A model generated the notes under the pieces. It saw only the letters and a program-made list of their open reading frames with translations. It made no database searches and was not told the origin of the DNA. Below, in pieces: positions 56,423 through 63,900 of a stretch of 64,000 nucleotides of DNA. Source of the DNA: Synechococcus sp. PCC 7502 (GTDB taxonomy: Bacteria; Cyanobacteriota; Cyanobacteriia; Pseudanabaenales; Pseudanabaenaceae); contig NC_019702.1 in the NCBI RefSeq assembly GCF_000317085.1, positions 774,394 to 838,393 on the forward strand, read 5' to 3'. Each line of letters begins with the position of its first letter. Within the stretch, counting starts at the first letter, position 1. The translations under genes and the position numbers were made by a program.

Positions 56423-58705
56423 ATGTTCAAAATTACAGACCATATCGAATTTGACCCCAAGGGCAGAGCATCATGCCCAGTATGTGAAGCAAAGAAAGGT
56501 AAACCAAATAAAAATCTTGCATTGATACCTAATAGTGATGGTGCTTATAAATGCCACAACACATCATGTACTACAGATCTGATTAGAGAGGCAATAGGAC
56601 AACCTAAAGACCAGATTATTCCCAGTGCGATCGCTAAGGCTAAACCAATCAAATACCATGATCAAGAACGCATAGATATAAACAATGAAAAGCTGTTTAA
56701 CGATTCAAAAATAGCTAAAAAGTGGCTCACAGATAGAGGTATTAGCTTATATCTCATACAAAAATTCAAATTAGGCATTGCACTCAGAGAAATCAAAAAA
56801 TATGAACAAGGTAAGTTAGTTGAGAGTAAAGCTTTACCCTGTATCACAGTTCCCTATCAGTACCCAGAAGGATACTTACAGAAATACTTTGTAGCTCCTT
56901 GGCTAACCAGTGAAGAACGATTAGATACCAGAATGATTCAAGATAGTGGGCTTGCTGCTAGATGGTGGTTTACCCAAAAATCAGACTCTAAAGAGGTTTG
57001 GATCTGTGAAGGTGAATGGGATGCAATGTTGATGTCTGAAATTATTAATTGTTCTGAAATTGCTGATTGTGATGTGGCAACCTCAACGGCTGGATCGGGC
57101 AATGTTCCCCAAGACCTTAGACCTCTTGACCAATACGATCACATATTTATCTGGTATGACCTCGATCCTGCTGGAGAGGCTGGAGCCGAAAAATTAGCAA
57201 AAGCAATTGGTAATAGAGCTAAAATTGCCACGGTTCCATATACGGTAGACGCTAAGTTAGGCTGGGATATTAGCGATGCAATAGTTAATGGCTTTAGTTA
57301 CTCTGATTTTGCCAAGGCTAGGGATAATGCTAAGTGTGTTGAAATTCAACCAACGCCAGGAAAGAATAAATTAGCAGATAGACTAATAACCACTGCCGAA
57401 CTAATGGCACGGGCAAAGGATTATACCGATTGGCTGATTGATGAAATATTACCCATCAATGAACTAATACTTTTAGCAGCTTCACCAAGAGCGGGTAAAT
57501 CTTTGATGGCAATGAATATTGCTCAGTGTGTGGCAAGTGGAACTAATTTTTTAGATCGGCCCGTAACACAAGGTTCAGTAATCTATGTCCAGTGTGAGGA
57601 CTCAGAAACTAAGACGAAACAGAGAGCGATCGCCCAAGGTTGGGATGAGAATCTCCCAGTTTACTGGTTAGAAAAATTCAAAATGTCCGAGCTCGCTGAA
57701 CTAATCGAACTGGCAAGAAAGATCGAGCCAAGACTAATCGTATTAGATACTTTGTCCAGGGTGCGTGATGATAACACCACAGAGTCAAGCGCAGAGATGT
57801 CTAGAATTTTGGAACCACTCCAAGAATTTGCCCGTGATCACAATTGCTGTATCCTACCAATTCACCACACAGGCAAAATTAAATTAGAAAATGCCGATGC
57901 CTTAGATGTTTTTGACACTATTAGGGGTAGCAGTGCCATCCGTGCTACTTGCCGTGGAACCTTAGTAATTGCGGCAAATGATCAGGGTTATCGTCTCTGT
58001 GTCGAAAACGGGTATAACAAGCAAGACTTAAAAGTTAGCCTAGACCTAAACTCTCTCACATGGAAACTTTTAGGTAAATGGGGCGTACAAGCTGATGCCT
58101 CCCAATCTGATCAGATATTGGGATTTTTAACAAAAGTACAGTCTGCAACCCTTGAACAACTGTATGAATTTACCAACATAAATAAAGCAAGTTTGTACAA
58201 GGTACTCTCTAGGCTTGTTCATGATAATAGAATCTCCAAAACTGGCTCTAGGAAAGCAGTTGTGTATTCAAAACTGCAAATCGAGCAGCCTAAAACCCAA
58301 TCTGACATATCAGACATGTCAGATACGTTGTCAGATTCCGAAATCCAGACAGAGACAAGCTTAGAGGTGTTATCTGACAAAAATAATATTTTATATATAT
58401 CTGACAACATGGTTAGTAATTTATCAACACATATATCTAACACAGGTGAAGCAAATTTGTCAGATTGTCAGATAAGTACCTCAAATCAAGACACAGCAGG
58501 CGATACCGAATCTGACAAGCAATCTGACAAACCCGTTTTTGTCAGATACAAAGTAGGTTGTCAGGTTGAAATCTTGACTGGTAGGTTCGCTGGCATGAAG
58601 GCTGAAGTCATTGATATACAAGGCGATGAGGTTGAGGTTAAGGCTAAAAAATGGGTGGTTACTCGTTGCTATCCAACTATGTCGTTAAAACTACTTGTCA
58701 GATAA
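56423..58705 (+). CDS. Primase-helicase replication protein (zinc ribbon, TOPRIM, RecA-like helicase, KOW-like tail)
   Basis: 760 residues: zinc ribbon (C18, C21, C44, C49), TOPRIM primase core (EGEWDA at 196-201, DLDPAGE at 246-252), RecA-like ATPase with Walker A SPRAGKS (354-360), Walker B IVLDT (439-443) and HHTGK sensor (481-485), then a winged-helix-like segment (about 550-600). A Ser/Asp-rich linker (about 610-700) encodes the iterons, and the last about 45 residues resemble a KOW domain (GRFAGMKAEV). It should prime and unwind DNA for replication, in the manner of satellite and plasmid primase-helicases. I could not assign it to a named subfamily. Confidence 0.85.
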   Translation: MFKITDHIEFDPKGRASCPVCEAKKGKPNKNLALIPNSDGAYKCHNTSCTTDLIREAIGQPKDQIIPSAIAKAKPIKYHDQERIDINNEKLFNDSKIAKKWLTDRGISLYLIQKFKLGIALREIKKYEQGKLVESKALPCITVPYQYPEGYLQKYFVAPWLTSEERLDTRMIQDSGLAARWWFTQKSDSKEVWICEGEWDAMLMSEIINCSEIADCDVATSTAGSGNVPQDLRPLDQYDHIFIWYDLDPAGEAGAEKLAKAIGNRAKIATVPYTVDAKLGWDISDAIVNGFSYSDFAKARDNAKCVEIQPTPGKNKLADRLITTAELMARAKDYTDWLIDEILPINELILLAASPRAGKSLMAMNIAQCVASGTNFLDRPVTQGSVIYVQCEDSETKTKQRAIAQGWDENLPVYWLEKFKMSELAELIELARKIEPRLIVLDTLSRVRDDNTTESSAEMSRILEPLQEFARDHNCCILPIHHTGKIKLENADALDVFDTIRGSSAIRATCRGTLVIAANDQGYRLCVENGYNKQDLKVSLDLNSLTWKLLGKWGVQADASQSDQILGFLTKVQSATLEQLYEFTNINKASLYKVLSRLVHDNRISKTGSRKAVVYSKLQIEQPKTQSDISDMSDTLSDSEIQTETSLEVLSDKNNILYISDNMVSNLSTHISNTGEANLSDCQISTSNQDTAGDTESDKQSDKPVFVRYKVGCQVEILTGRFAGMKAEVIDIQGDEVEVKAKKWVVTRCYPTMSLKLLVR

Positions 58706-58724
58706 GGAAATTAATATGTCAGAT
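58300..58724. repeat. Iteron cluster: twelve exact TGTCAGAT copies, candidate replication origin
   Basis: TGTCAGAT forward at 58317, 58329, 58458, 58466, 58540, 58696 and 58717; reverse (ATCTGACA) at 58300, 58372, 58399, 58510 and 58522. Near-copies at 58309 and 58559. An AT-rich tract lies at 58379-58400 between two reverse copies, and a DnaA-box-like TTATCAACA is at 58421. Copies occur in all three reading frames and continue into the next gene, so they are a DNA, not a protein, repeat. Confidence 0.8.
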
Positions 58725-58925
58725 GAAATTTTAACCACCAAGGAAATGGCAAGTAAACTCAAGGTTTCTACCGATCATTTACTTGATTTATGCAAAGATG
58801 GCACTCTACAGCCCCAAATTCACTTTATTGACATCAGGAAACAAAGTAGTTCTAAACCCTGCTATAGATTCAAAATGCAAGCCTGTTTAGAGCGTTTTGC
58901 TATCCCTGCTGATGTTCGGAGCTAG
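58716..58925 (+). CDS. Excisionase/AlpA-like helix-turn-helix protein
   Basis: 69 residues from the ATG at 58716 with AAGGA upstream; the frame also opens at a TTG seven codons earlier. The pattern ILTTKEMASKLKVSTDHLLD followed by LCKDGTLQPQIHFIDIR resembles the MerR-like/HTH_17 fold of excisionases. Its 3' end overlaps the end of the integrase gene on the opposite strand by 39 bp. Placement beside the integrase supports a recombination-directionality role. Two iterons overlap its start. Confidence 0.65.
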   Translation: MSDEILTTKEMASKLKVSTDHLLDLCKDGTLQPQIHFIDIRKQSSSKPCYRFKMQACLERFAIPADVRS

Positions 58926-60038
58926 TGGGCGATCGCTTCGATTCATCAACAGATCGTAAGCTTTTTGATGATGGCGATCGCTAATCCAATGATGATATTG
59001 CTCTGAGTGTACCTGTACTGAATGTCCCATTTGTTGAGCAGCTAGGCTAATATCCAGTCCAAACTCTAAAGTCCTAATAGCCCAACAGTGCCGTAGGTCA
59101 TAGGGTTTAAAGCTAAGTTCATATCTTGAAAATGCCTTAGTAACTCTGCTACCTAACTCTGTATTATTTTTGCCTGTTACCACTGGGAGTTTAATATTTT
59201 GCAAATCAAAATCTACTGCCCATTCAGGGTAACAAGCCCATACCCTACGGCGATCAGTTTTAGTCCCATCTGTAATTGTGGCGATCGGGAAGTCTGCAAA
59301 GTCTAAGTAAAATATTTCGTGAGGTCTTAACCCGTATGTTGCCAGTACACCATATACCCATTGCCATTGTGGATTTTTAATTTTATAAAAGGTTTCGGCA
59401 ATCAAGCGATCGTCTGGTAAGTTTCTGGGTGTTGCTCGCTTGGGGGAGTAGTTGCCGCTAAGTTGGGATAAGTCAATATCGATGTGAGCAAACTTAGCTA
59501 AGGCTCCTAGAGCCATGCAATATCGCTTTCTAGTTCTGGTATCTGGGGTAGTTGTAAGAACCAAGTTCTTAATTATCTCTGCATTAAGGGCTTGATTTGG
59601 CAGATGTTTAAATACTTCTAGGTAATCTTTTGCCCATGTAGTTTCAGATTTTGGTGATCGCTGTCTGCGAGTGAAATAATCTTGCTCAAATTTTGTTACC
59701 CAGTCTTTCCCAAGTTCAGTATTTATAGCCTGTTTTAGGTAAGGTTCCCAAGAAAATTGCTCTAGGTCTAATAATGCCCCTATCTTTCTTGCCTGTGCCT
59801 CAGCAGTAGATACACCAGCCCCGTTAGCATGAACCCCAAGAGCTAATTTTTGTTGATGTTGTTGTTTTATTTTTGAAGTTGGCTTAGGCGGGAAAGTTGC
59901 CTGTAAATATAGCCTATTTCCTTTCAATATGATTGATACGCCGACTTTTGCCGCTTTTAATCTGCCATTTGCCTGTGAAATTTTACCCTCAATCACGGTT
60001 CTTAAATTTTGCCTTAAAAAAATAGCGGTATATACCAA
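58887..60038 (-). CDS. int: Tyrosine recombinase (integrase)
   Basis: 383 residues from a TTG at 60038; a GTG at 59996 (residue 15) is an equally plausible start and fits the family N-terminus. Catalytic residues: Arg238 in GLRPHEI, Arg316 in YDLRHCWA, His339 in MGHS and the nucleophile Tyr348 in SEQYHHW. The first position of the HxxR box is Tyr313. N-terminal residues 15-60 form an arm-binding-type domain. It lies against attR, in the usual position for a tRNA-targeting integrase. It should insert and, with the adjacent small HTH protein, excise the element. Confidence 0.93.
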   Translation of the reverse strand: MVYTAIFLRQNLRTVIEGKISQANGRLKAAKVGVSIILKGNRLYLQATFPPKPTSKIKQQHQQKLALGVHANGAGVSTAEAQARKIGALLDLEQFSWEPYLKQAINTELGKDWVTKFEQDYFTRRQRSPKSETTWAKDYLEVFKHLPNQALNAEIIKNLVLTTTPDTRTRKRYCMALGALAKFAHIDIDLSQLSGNYSPKRATPRNLPDDRLIAETFYKIKNPQWQWVYGVLATYGLRPHEIFYLDFADFPIATITDGTKTDRRRVWACYPEWAVDFDLQNIKLPVVTGKNNTELGSRVTKAFSRYELSFKPYDLRHCWAIRTLEFGLDISLAAQQMGHSVQVHSEQYHHWISDRHHQKAYDLLMNRSDRPLAPNISRDSKTL

Positions 60039-60069
60039 GATAAACCACTATAAACCGTTATTAACCAGT
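60030..60069. repeat. Four tandem 10-bp repeats, candidate integrase arm sites
   Basis: ATATACCAAG, ATAAACCACT, ATAAACCGTT and ATTAACCAGT lie in direct register at 60030, 60040, 60050 and 60060. The array is immediately inside attR and overlaps the upstream integrase start. It resembles the arm-type binding sites of lambda-like integrases and could link integrase autoregulation to recombination. Confidence 0.65.
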
Positions 60070-60099
60070 ATCAAGATATTGGATTTACTGGATTTTAAG

Positions 60100-60157
60100 A
60101 TGGGGGAAGAGGGACTTGAACCCTCACGACTTATAAGGTCAACGGATTTTAAGTCCG
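60100..60157. repeat. attR: right 58-bp direct repeat
   Basis: Identical to attL at 49646-49703. It supplies the 3' part of the tRNA-Leu gene, so the tRNA remains functional after integration. Confidence 0.92.
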
Positions 60158-60184
60158 CAGCGTCTACCATTCCGCCACTCCCCC
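60101..60184 (-). tRNA. tRNA-Leu (anticodon UAA), intronless
   Basis: 84 nt on the minus strand, acceptor stem GGGGGAG/TTCCCCC with discriminator A. The T arm has GAGGG-TTCAAGT-CCCTC, and a long variable arm (class II) is present. The anticodon loop CTTAAAA gives anticodon UAA. In many cyanobacteria this tRNA carries a group I intron after U34, but here the loop is uninterrupted. CCA is not encoded. The 3' 57 nt belong to the attR repeat. Confidence 0.93.
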
Positions 60185-60292
60185 TTAGTAGAGCTTTGTT
60201 ATTCTACTGCAAACTTAGGCTATTTCAACATAATTTTTTTCTTGGAATTATGTTAAGTTTAACGAGTGCCGATTTGCAAATTTAATAAGAAT

Positions 60293-60544
60293 ATGATTAA
60301 TCCATCTCTACGGGCAGAAAAGAGAAATAAGCCTGCTGCCATCATCTCCTCCACCCAACAGATTTCGATTTTAGATTGGTTGGCATCTACAGGTCGCCTC
60401 ATTGCCCGTGAGTCAAACGCTTTTGACTATAGAGAAGATGTTGAAGACTTACAAGAATTAATAGTTGGCGATGATGCTAGCTATTTAGACGAGGAAGAAG
60501 AAGATGAAGATATGGGTGCCGATGATGATGAAGATTTAGACTAA
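60293..60544 (+). CDS. DUF3134 family protein
   Basis: 83 residues from the ATG at 60293. The family segment INPSLRAEKRNKPAAII, then TQQISILDWLASTGRLIARE is clear, and the tail is almost entirely Asp/Glu (last 30 residues). DUF3134 is restricted to cyanobacteria, function unknown. It is followed 14 bp later by mraY on the same strand, so they may be co-transcribed. Confidence 0.8.
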   Translation: MINPSLRAEKRNKPAAIISSTQQISILDWLASTGRLIARESNAFDYREDVEDLQELIVGDDASYLDEEEEDEDMGADDDEDLD

Positions 60545-60558
60545 GGCTATTTCCAATC

Positions 60559-61674
60559 ATGTCAAATTCAGAGCCAAATTCTTCACAGTCACAGCTTTCT
60601 AGCCCAATCGCCAAGTTTCCTACAGGGACACAGTTATCTGGTTTTGCTGTGGTTATGGTTTTAGCTTTGGCTTTTGTTGGACAGTTGGTCATTGAGTCTT
60701 TGCCATTAGTCTCTACATTTGTAGCGGTAGTTATAGCTGGGTACTTTGCCGTACCAATTTTGCAGCAAATGAAGGCGGGACAGGTAATCCGAGAGGATGG
60801 ACCTGAGGCTCATCTTAAAAAAGGTGGCACTCCAACTATGGGAGGAATTTTTGTGGTTCCCGTGGGTTTGGTGATGTCATTGCTATGGTCAGGGTTTAAC
60901 TTTGATGTCATTGCCGCTTGTGGTTTAACCTTGGGGTTTGGATTGGTTGGCTGGTTAGATGATTGGCAAATTTTACGTTACAAGTCTAATAAAGGAATTT
61001 CACCACGCACCAAACTTGGACTACAAGCTTTATTTACCCTTGCTTTTTGCCTTTGGGTTGGGTTTACGCATTCGGAACTGACTACTGTTAATTTACCGTT
61101 TATATTGGTTCTGCCCTTAGGGATTTTATTTTTTCCCCTTGCTGCTTTTGTATTGTTGGGTGCTAGTAATTCTACGAATTTAACTGATGGTTTAGATGGT
61201 CTAGCGGGTGGTACGGGGGCGATCGCTTTGATGGGTATAGGATGTTTACTAGCTCAGGCTCCATCTTCTAATTTGGAGTTAGCAGTTTTTTGTAGTTGCA
61301 TGAGTGGTAGTTATCTAGGATTTTTATGGCATAACCGCAATCCTGCTCGGGTATTTATGGGAGATACGGGTTCATTGGCTTTGGGGGGAGCGATCGCCTC
61401 CGCTGCAATTCTCGGTAATATGCTCTGGGGACTATTGATTATTGGGGCAATTTTTGTATGGGAAGCGATTTCGGTAATCCTCCAAGTTAGCTACTACAAA
61501 CTCACCAAAAATGATCAAGGCGTGGGTAAAAGATTATTTAAAATGGCTCCCTACCATCACCACCTAGAGTTAAGTGGCTGGAAGGAAACTCAAGTTGTTG
61601 GAATTTTTTACATTACTCAGGCTTTATTAGTTTTAGTAGCGATCGCCCTTAATTTCGTTTCTAAAGCCCATTAA
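60559..61674 (+). CDS. mraY: Phospho-N-acetylmuramoyl-pentapeptide transferase
   Basis: Makes lipid I for peptidoglycan synthesis in the plasma membrane. The 371-residue protein has about ten TMs, GGTPTMGGIFVVP, the Asp-rich FGLVGWLDDWQ and NLTDGLDGLAGG, and the C-terminal FKMAPYHHHLELSGW. The N-terminus (about 1-35) is a hydrophilic extension. It overlaps by 14 bp the convergent TolC-family gene. Confidence 0.95.
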   Translation: MSNSEPNSSQSQLSSPIAKFPTGTQLSGFAVVMVLALAFVGQLVIESLPLVSTFVAVVIAGYFAVPILQQMKAGQVIREDGPEAHLKKGGTPTMGGIFVVPVGLVMSLLWSGFNFDVIAACGLTLGFGLVGWLDDWQILRYKSNKGISPRTKLGLQALFTLAFCLWVGFTHSELTTVNLPFILVLPLGILFFPLAAFVLLGASNSTNLTDGLDGLAGGTGAIALMGIGCLLAQAPSSNLELAVFCSCMSGSYLGFLWHNRNPARVFMGDTGSLALGGAIASAAILGNMLWGLLIIGAIFVWEAISVILQVSYYKLTKNDQGVGKRLFKMAPYHHHLELSGWKETQVVGIFYITQALLVLVAIALNFVSKAH

Positions 61675-63052
61675 CTGCCTTTTTTAGGTTTGATATTGCC
61701 TGGTTATAACCAATAATTGCCTGAGTGCGGTTGACATCAGCCTGGGTAAGAGAATTTTCAGCATTAATCACCTCTAACTGCGTACCTACCCCAGCACTAA
61801 GCCGCAGACGAGCTAAACGTAAAGCTTCAGTTGATTGCTCCACCGCTTTAGTGGCAGTATCTATTTGCTTAGAGCGAGATTGGGAGTTAATAAATGCCTG
61901 TTCCACATCAAACCGAACTTGATTGGCAGCCTGTTGAAATTGACTTTCGGCAAGAGCCTGATCAGCTTTGAATTGATCTACTTGAGCACTGGCAACCCCA
62001 CCATCAAATAGACTAATGCTGACATTTACCCCAACTCTATAGCCAAGAGCGAATCCACCTGCTTGATTGAAATTATCAGCAGTATCGAGATTTCCAGTTA
62101 AGGCTATTTGCGGCCCAAGGCGAGCAATACTAGCACGGGCGCGTTCTCGAGCCACCTCGCGTTGCAATTTCTGGGTATCTAGTTCTGTTCGATTTTTTAA
62201 AGCTAGCAGAATTGTATCTTCTATGGTCAGTTTCCAAGGCTCAACGGGGGCAATTTTATCCGCCGCCGCTAGGTCAAGGTTATTGGGATATTCGATTTGA
62301 CGAGCTAATTCTCTACGGGCAATAAGTTGGCTGGCTTGGGCATCGAGAAGTGCCTGCTGAGCATTCGCTAACTGTACTTGGGCTGTTAATACGTCAAACT
62401 TTGTTCCTACTCCTGCCCGTTCCAATGCTGTTGTATCTCTGAGGCTGACTTGGTTATTTTCTACGGACTTTTGTTGAATTCTCACGTTTTCGTCCGTATT
62501 TTGAAGATTGTAATAGGCGGTAATTACAGCGATTTTGACGGTTTGAGTAACTTGGTTTAGTGCCAGTTCGGAAATGCGTAGCTGATTTTCAGCAGCTTTA
62601 ATATTTGCTTCGACTAGCCCAGAGGTATAGATGTTGTAGTTGAGTCCAACGGTACCAGATACAGGTTGAGTGATTGTACTACTACTACCAAAGCCATTGG
62701 CAGAGGCAAAGCCACTGGATATATTACCTAATCGGGCTTGAGCAGAGTCATTAAATGTATAACTGCCAGAGGCAGTAACGGTGGGCAGTCTTGCTGCTTC
62801 GGCTTCCCTAAGGGAGGCTCTATTTCGATCTACGGTAATTCGGGCTTGAATAATATCTCGGTTACTACGATTGGCGATCGCTATGGCTTCTTCTAGGGTA
62901 ATGGGTTGTGTGCGTTCGATTTTGACTTGGCTAGGAGTTGTAGGGACAGTTAAAGGAGCCGCAGTGGGAAGATCATTGTTAAAAAATAGTTGGGCGTGAG
63001 CAGATGGGGTCAAAATTAAGCCCAGACCAAGGCTAATAATGGAAAGACGCAT
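61661..63052 (-). CDS. TolC family outer-membrane efflux protein
   Basis: 463 residues with a signal peptide (about 1-20, cleavage at SAHAQ) and two OEP repeats of the TolC fold: LEEAIAIANRSNRDIIQARI in the first and IEDTILLALKNRTELDTQKL in the second. Alpha-helical barrel segments carry the typical LTAQVQLANAQQALLDAQAS pattern (shown to 20). It forms an outer-membrane channel. On the same strand lies the DevA ATPase gene, so it is the likely exit duct of that exporter, as HgdD is for DevBCA in Nostoc. Confidence 0.88.
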   Translation of the reverse strand: MRLSIISLGLGLILTPSAHAQLFFNNDLPTAAPLTVPTTPSQVKIERTQPITLEEAIAIANRSNRDIIQARITVDRNRASLREAEAARLPTVTASGSYTFNDSAQARLGNISSGFASANGFGSSSTITQPVSGTVGLNYNIYTSGLVEANIKAAENQLRISELALNQVTQTVKIAVITAYYNLQNTDENVRIQQKSVENNQVSLRDTTALERAGVGTKFDVLTAQVQLANAQQALLDAQASQLIARRELARQIEYPNNLDLAAADKIAPVEPWKLTIEDTILLALKNRTELDTQKLQREVARERARASIARLGPQIALTGNLDTADNFNQAGGFALGYRVGVNVSISLFDGGVASAQVDQFKADQALAESQFQQAANQVRFDVEQAFINSQSRSKQIDTATKAVEQSTEALRLARLRLSAGVGTQLEVINAENSLTQADVNRTQAIIGYNQAISNLKKAVNGL

Positions 63053-63183
63053 AAATTATTATTTGTTACTCCTCAATAAGTTTAGTTTACCAGTACAAAT
63101 AGGCTATTCATTTCTCAGTTTTACTTTGCTGCAAAGCTCTTCCAAGGAAATTTGTAATTATCATGGCTTTGGAATATCTGTAA

Positions 63184-63894
63184 TTAATGAGCAGGAATTA
63201 AAGCAAGCGCGGCATCTTTGGCAAGATAACCATCTTCCATGTGGACAATGCGATCGGCTATGTCTAAAATTCGATTATCGTGGGTCACCATCAAAATTGT
63301 GCAGCCTTGTTCTTTTGCCAGTGTTTGCATTAAATTAACCACATCTCGTCCAGATTTACTATCTAAAGCAGCAGTGGGTTCATCTGCTAATACTAACTTG
63401 GGATGACTAACTAAGGCACGGGCGATCGCTACTCTTTGTTTCTGTCCGCCAGATAGATTATCGGGATAATAATTAACTCTTTCTCCTAGTCCAACTTCGC
63501 TTAAAATCGCTTCGGCTCTAAGACTAGCTTCATGATAGGAAAACTGACTATGGAGTTCTAAGGGCATTTGCACATTTTGTTTAGCAGTGAGGGAACCTAA
63601 AAGGTTATGTGCCTGAAAAATATATCCAATATTTCGACGTATTTCTACCATTTTCGTTTTAGTTGCCCCTAAAAGCTCTTGTCCGAGGATTTTCATACTG
63701 CCTTCTTGGAGCGATCGCAAGCTACCAATTAAAGTTAAAAGTGTAGTCTTACCTGAGCCAGAAGGTCCTGTCATAATCACAATTTCACCTGCATTGATTT
63801 CTAAATTAATATCAAATAAAATCTGCTTTTTTAAGACTCCCTGCCCATAGTAGAAGTTCAAATTTTGAATAGAAATAACTGGTTCTAAGCTCAT
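63184..63894 (-). CDS. devA: DevA/LolD-family ABC transporter ATP-binding protein
   Basis: 236 residues of the MacB/LolD/DevA ATPase family. Walker A GPSGSGKTT (about residues 38-46), Q-loop YIFQAHNLLGSLTA, signature LSGGQKQR and Walker B VLADEPTAALDS are all intact. The segment QAHNLLGSLTAKQNV is typical of DevA proteins that, with DevB and DevC, export glycolipids or other substrates. DevB and DevC should lie to the right but only a partial gene is visible. The symbol is by family, since heterocysts cannot be inferred. Confidence 0.82.
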   Translation of the reverse strand: MSLEPVISIQNLNFYYGQGVLKKQILFDINLEINAGEIVIMTGPSGSGKTTLLTLIGSLRSLQEGSMKILGQELLGATKTKMVEIRRNIGYIFQAHNLLGSLTAKQNVQMPLELHSQFSYHEASLRAEAILSEVGLGERVNYYPDNLSGGQKQRVAIARALVSHPKLVLADEPTAALDSKSGRDVVNLMQTLAKEQGCTILMVTHDNRILDIADRIVHMEDGYLAKDAALALIPAH

Positions 63895-63900
63895 GGTTTA

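Larger units (their letters stand above)
49646..60157. mobile_element. 10.5 kb integrated phage-like element in tRNA-Leu(UAA)
   Basis: The boundaries are a perfect 58-bp direct repeat (49646-49703 and 60100-60157) that is the 3' part of tRNA-Leu. Contents in order: five uncharacterised proteins, a small TM protein, GH104 endolysin, second small TM protein, a CAP-domain protein and Xre repressor on the minus strand, a CopG-like gene, two small genes, primase-helicase with internal iterons, an excisionase-like gene and a tyrosine integrase. It has lysis, replication, control and integration functions. No terminase, portal, tail or recognised capsid is present. It is either a phage satellite or a small temperate virus of unknown type; I cannot tell whether it is active. 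Confidence 0.88.
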
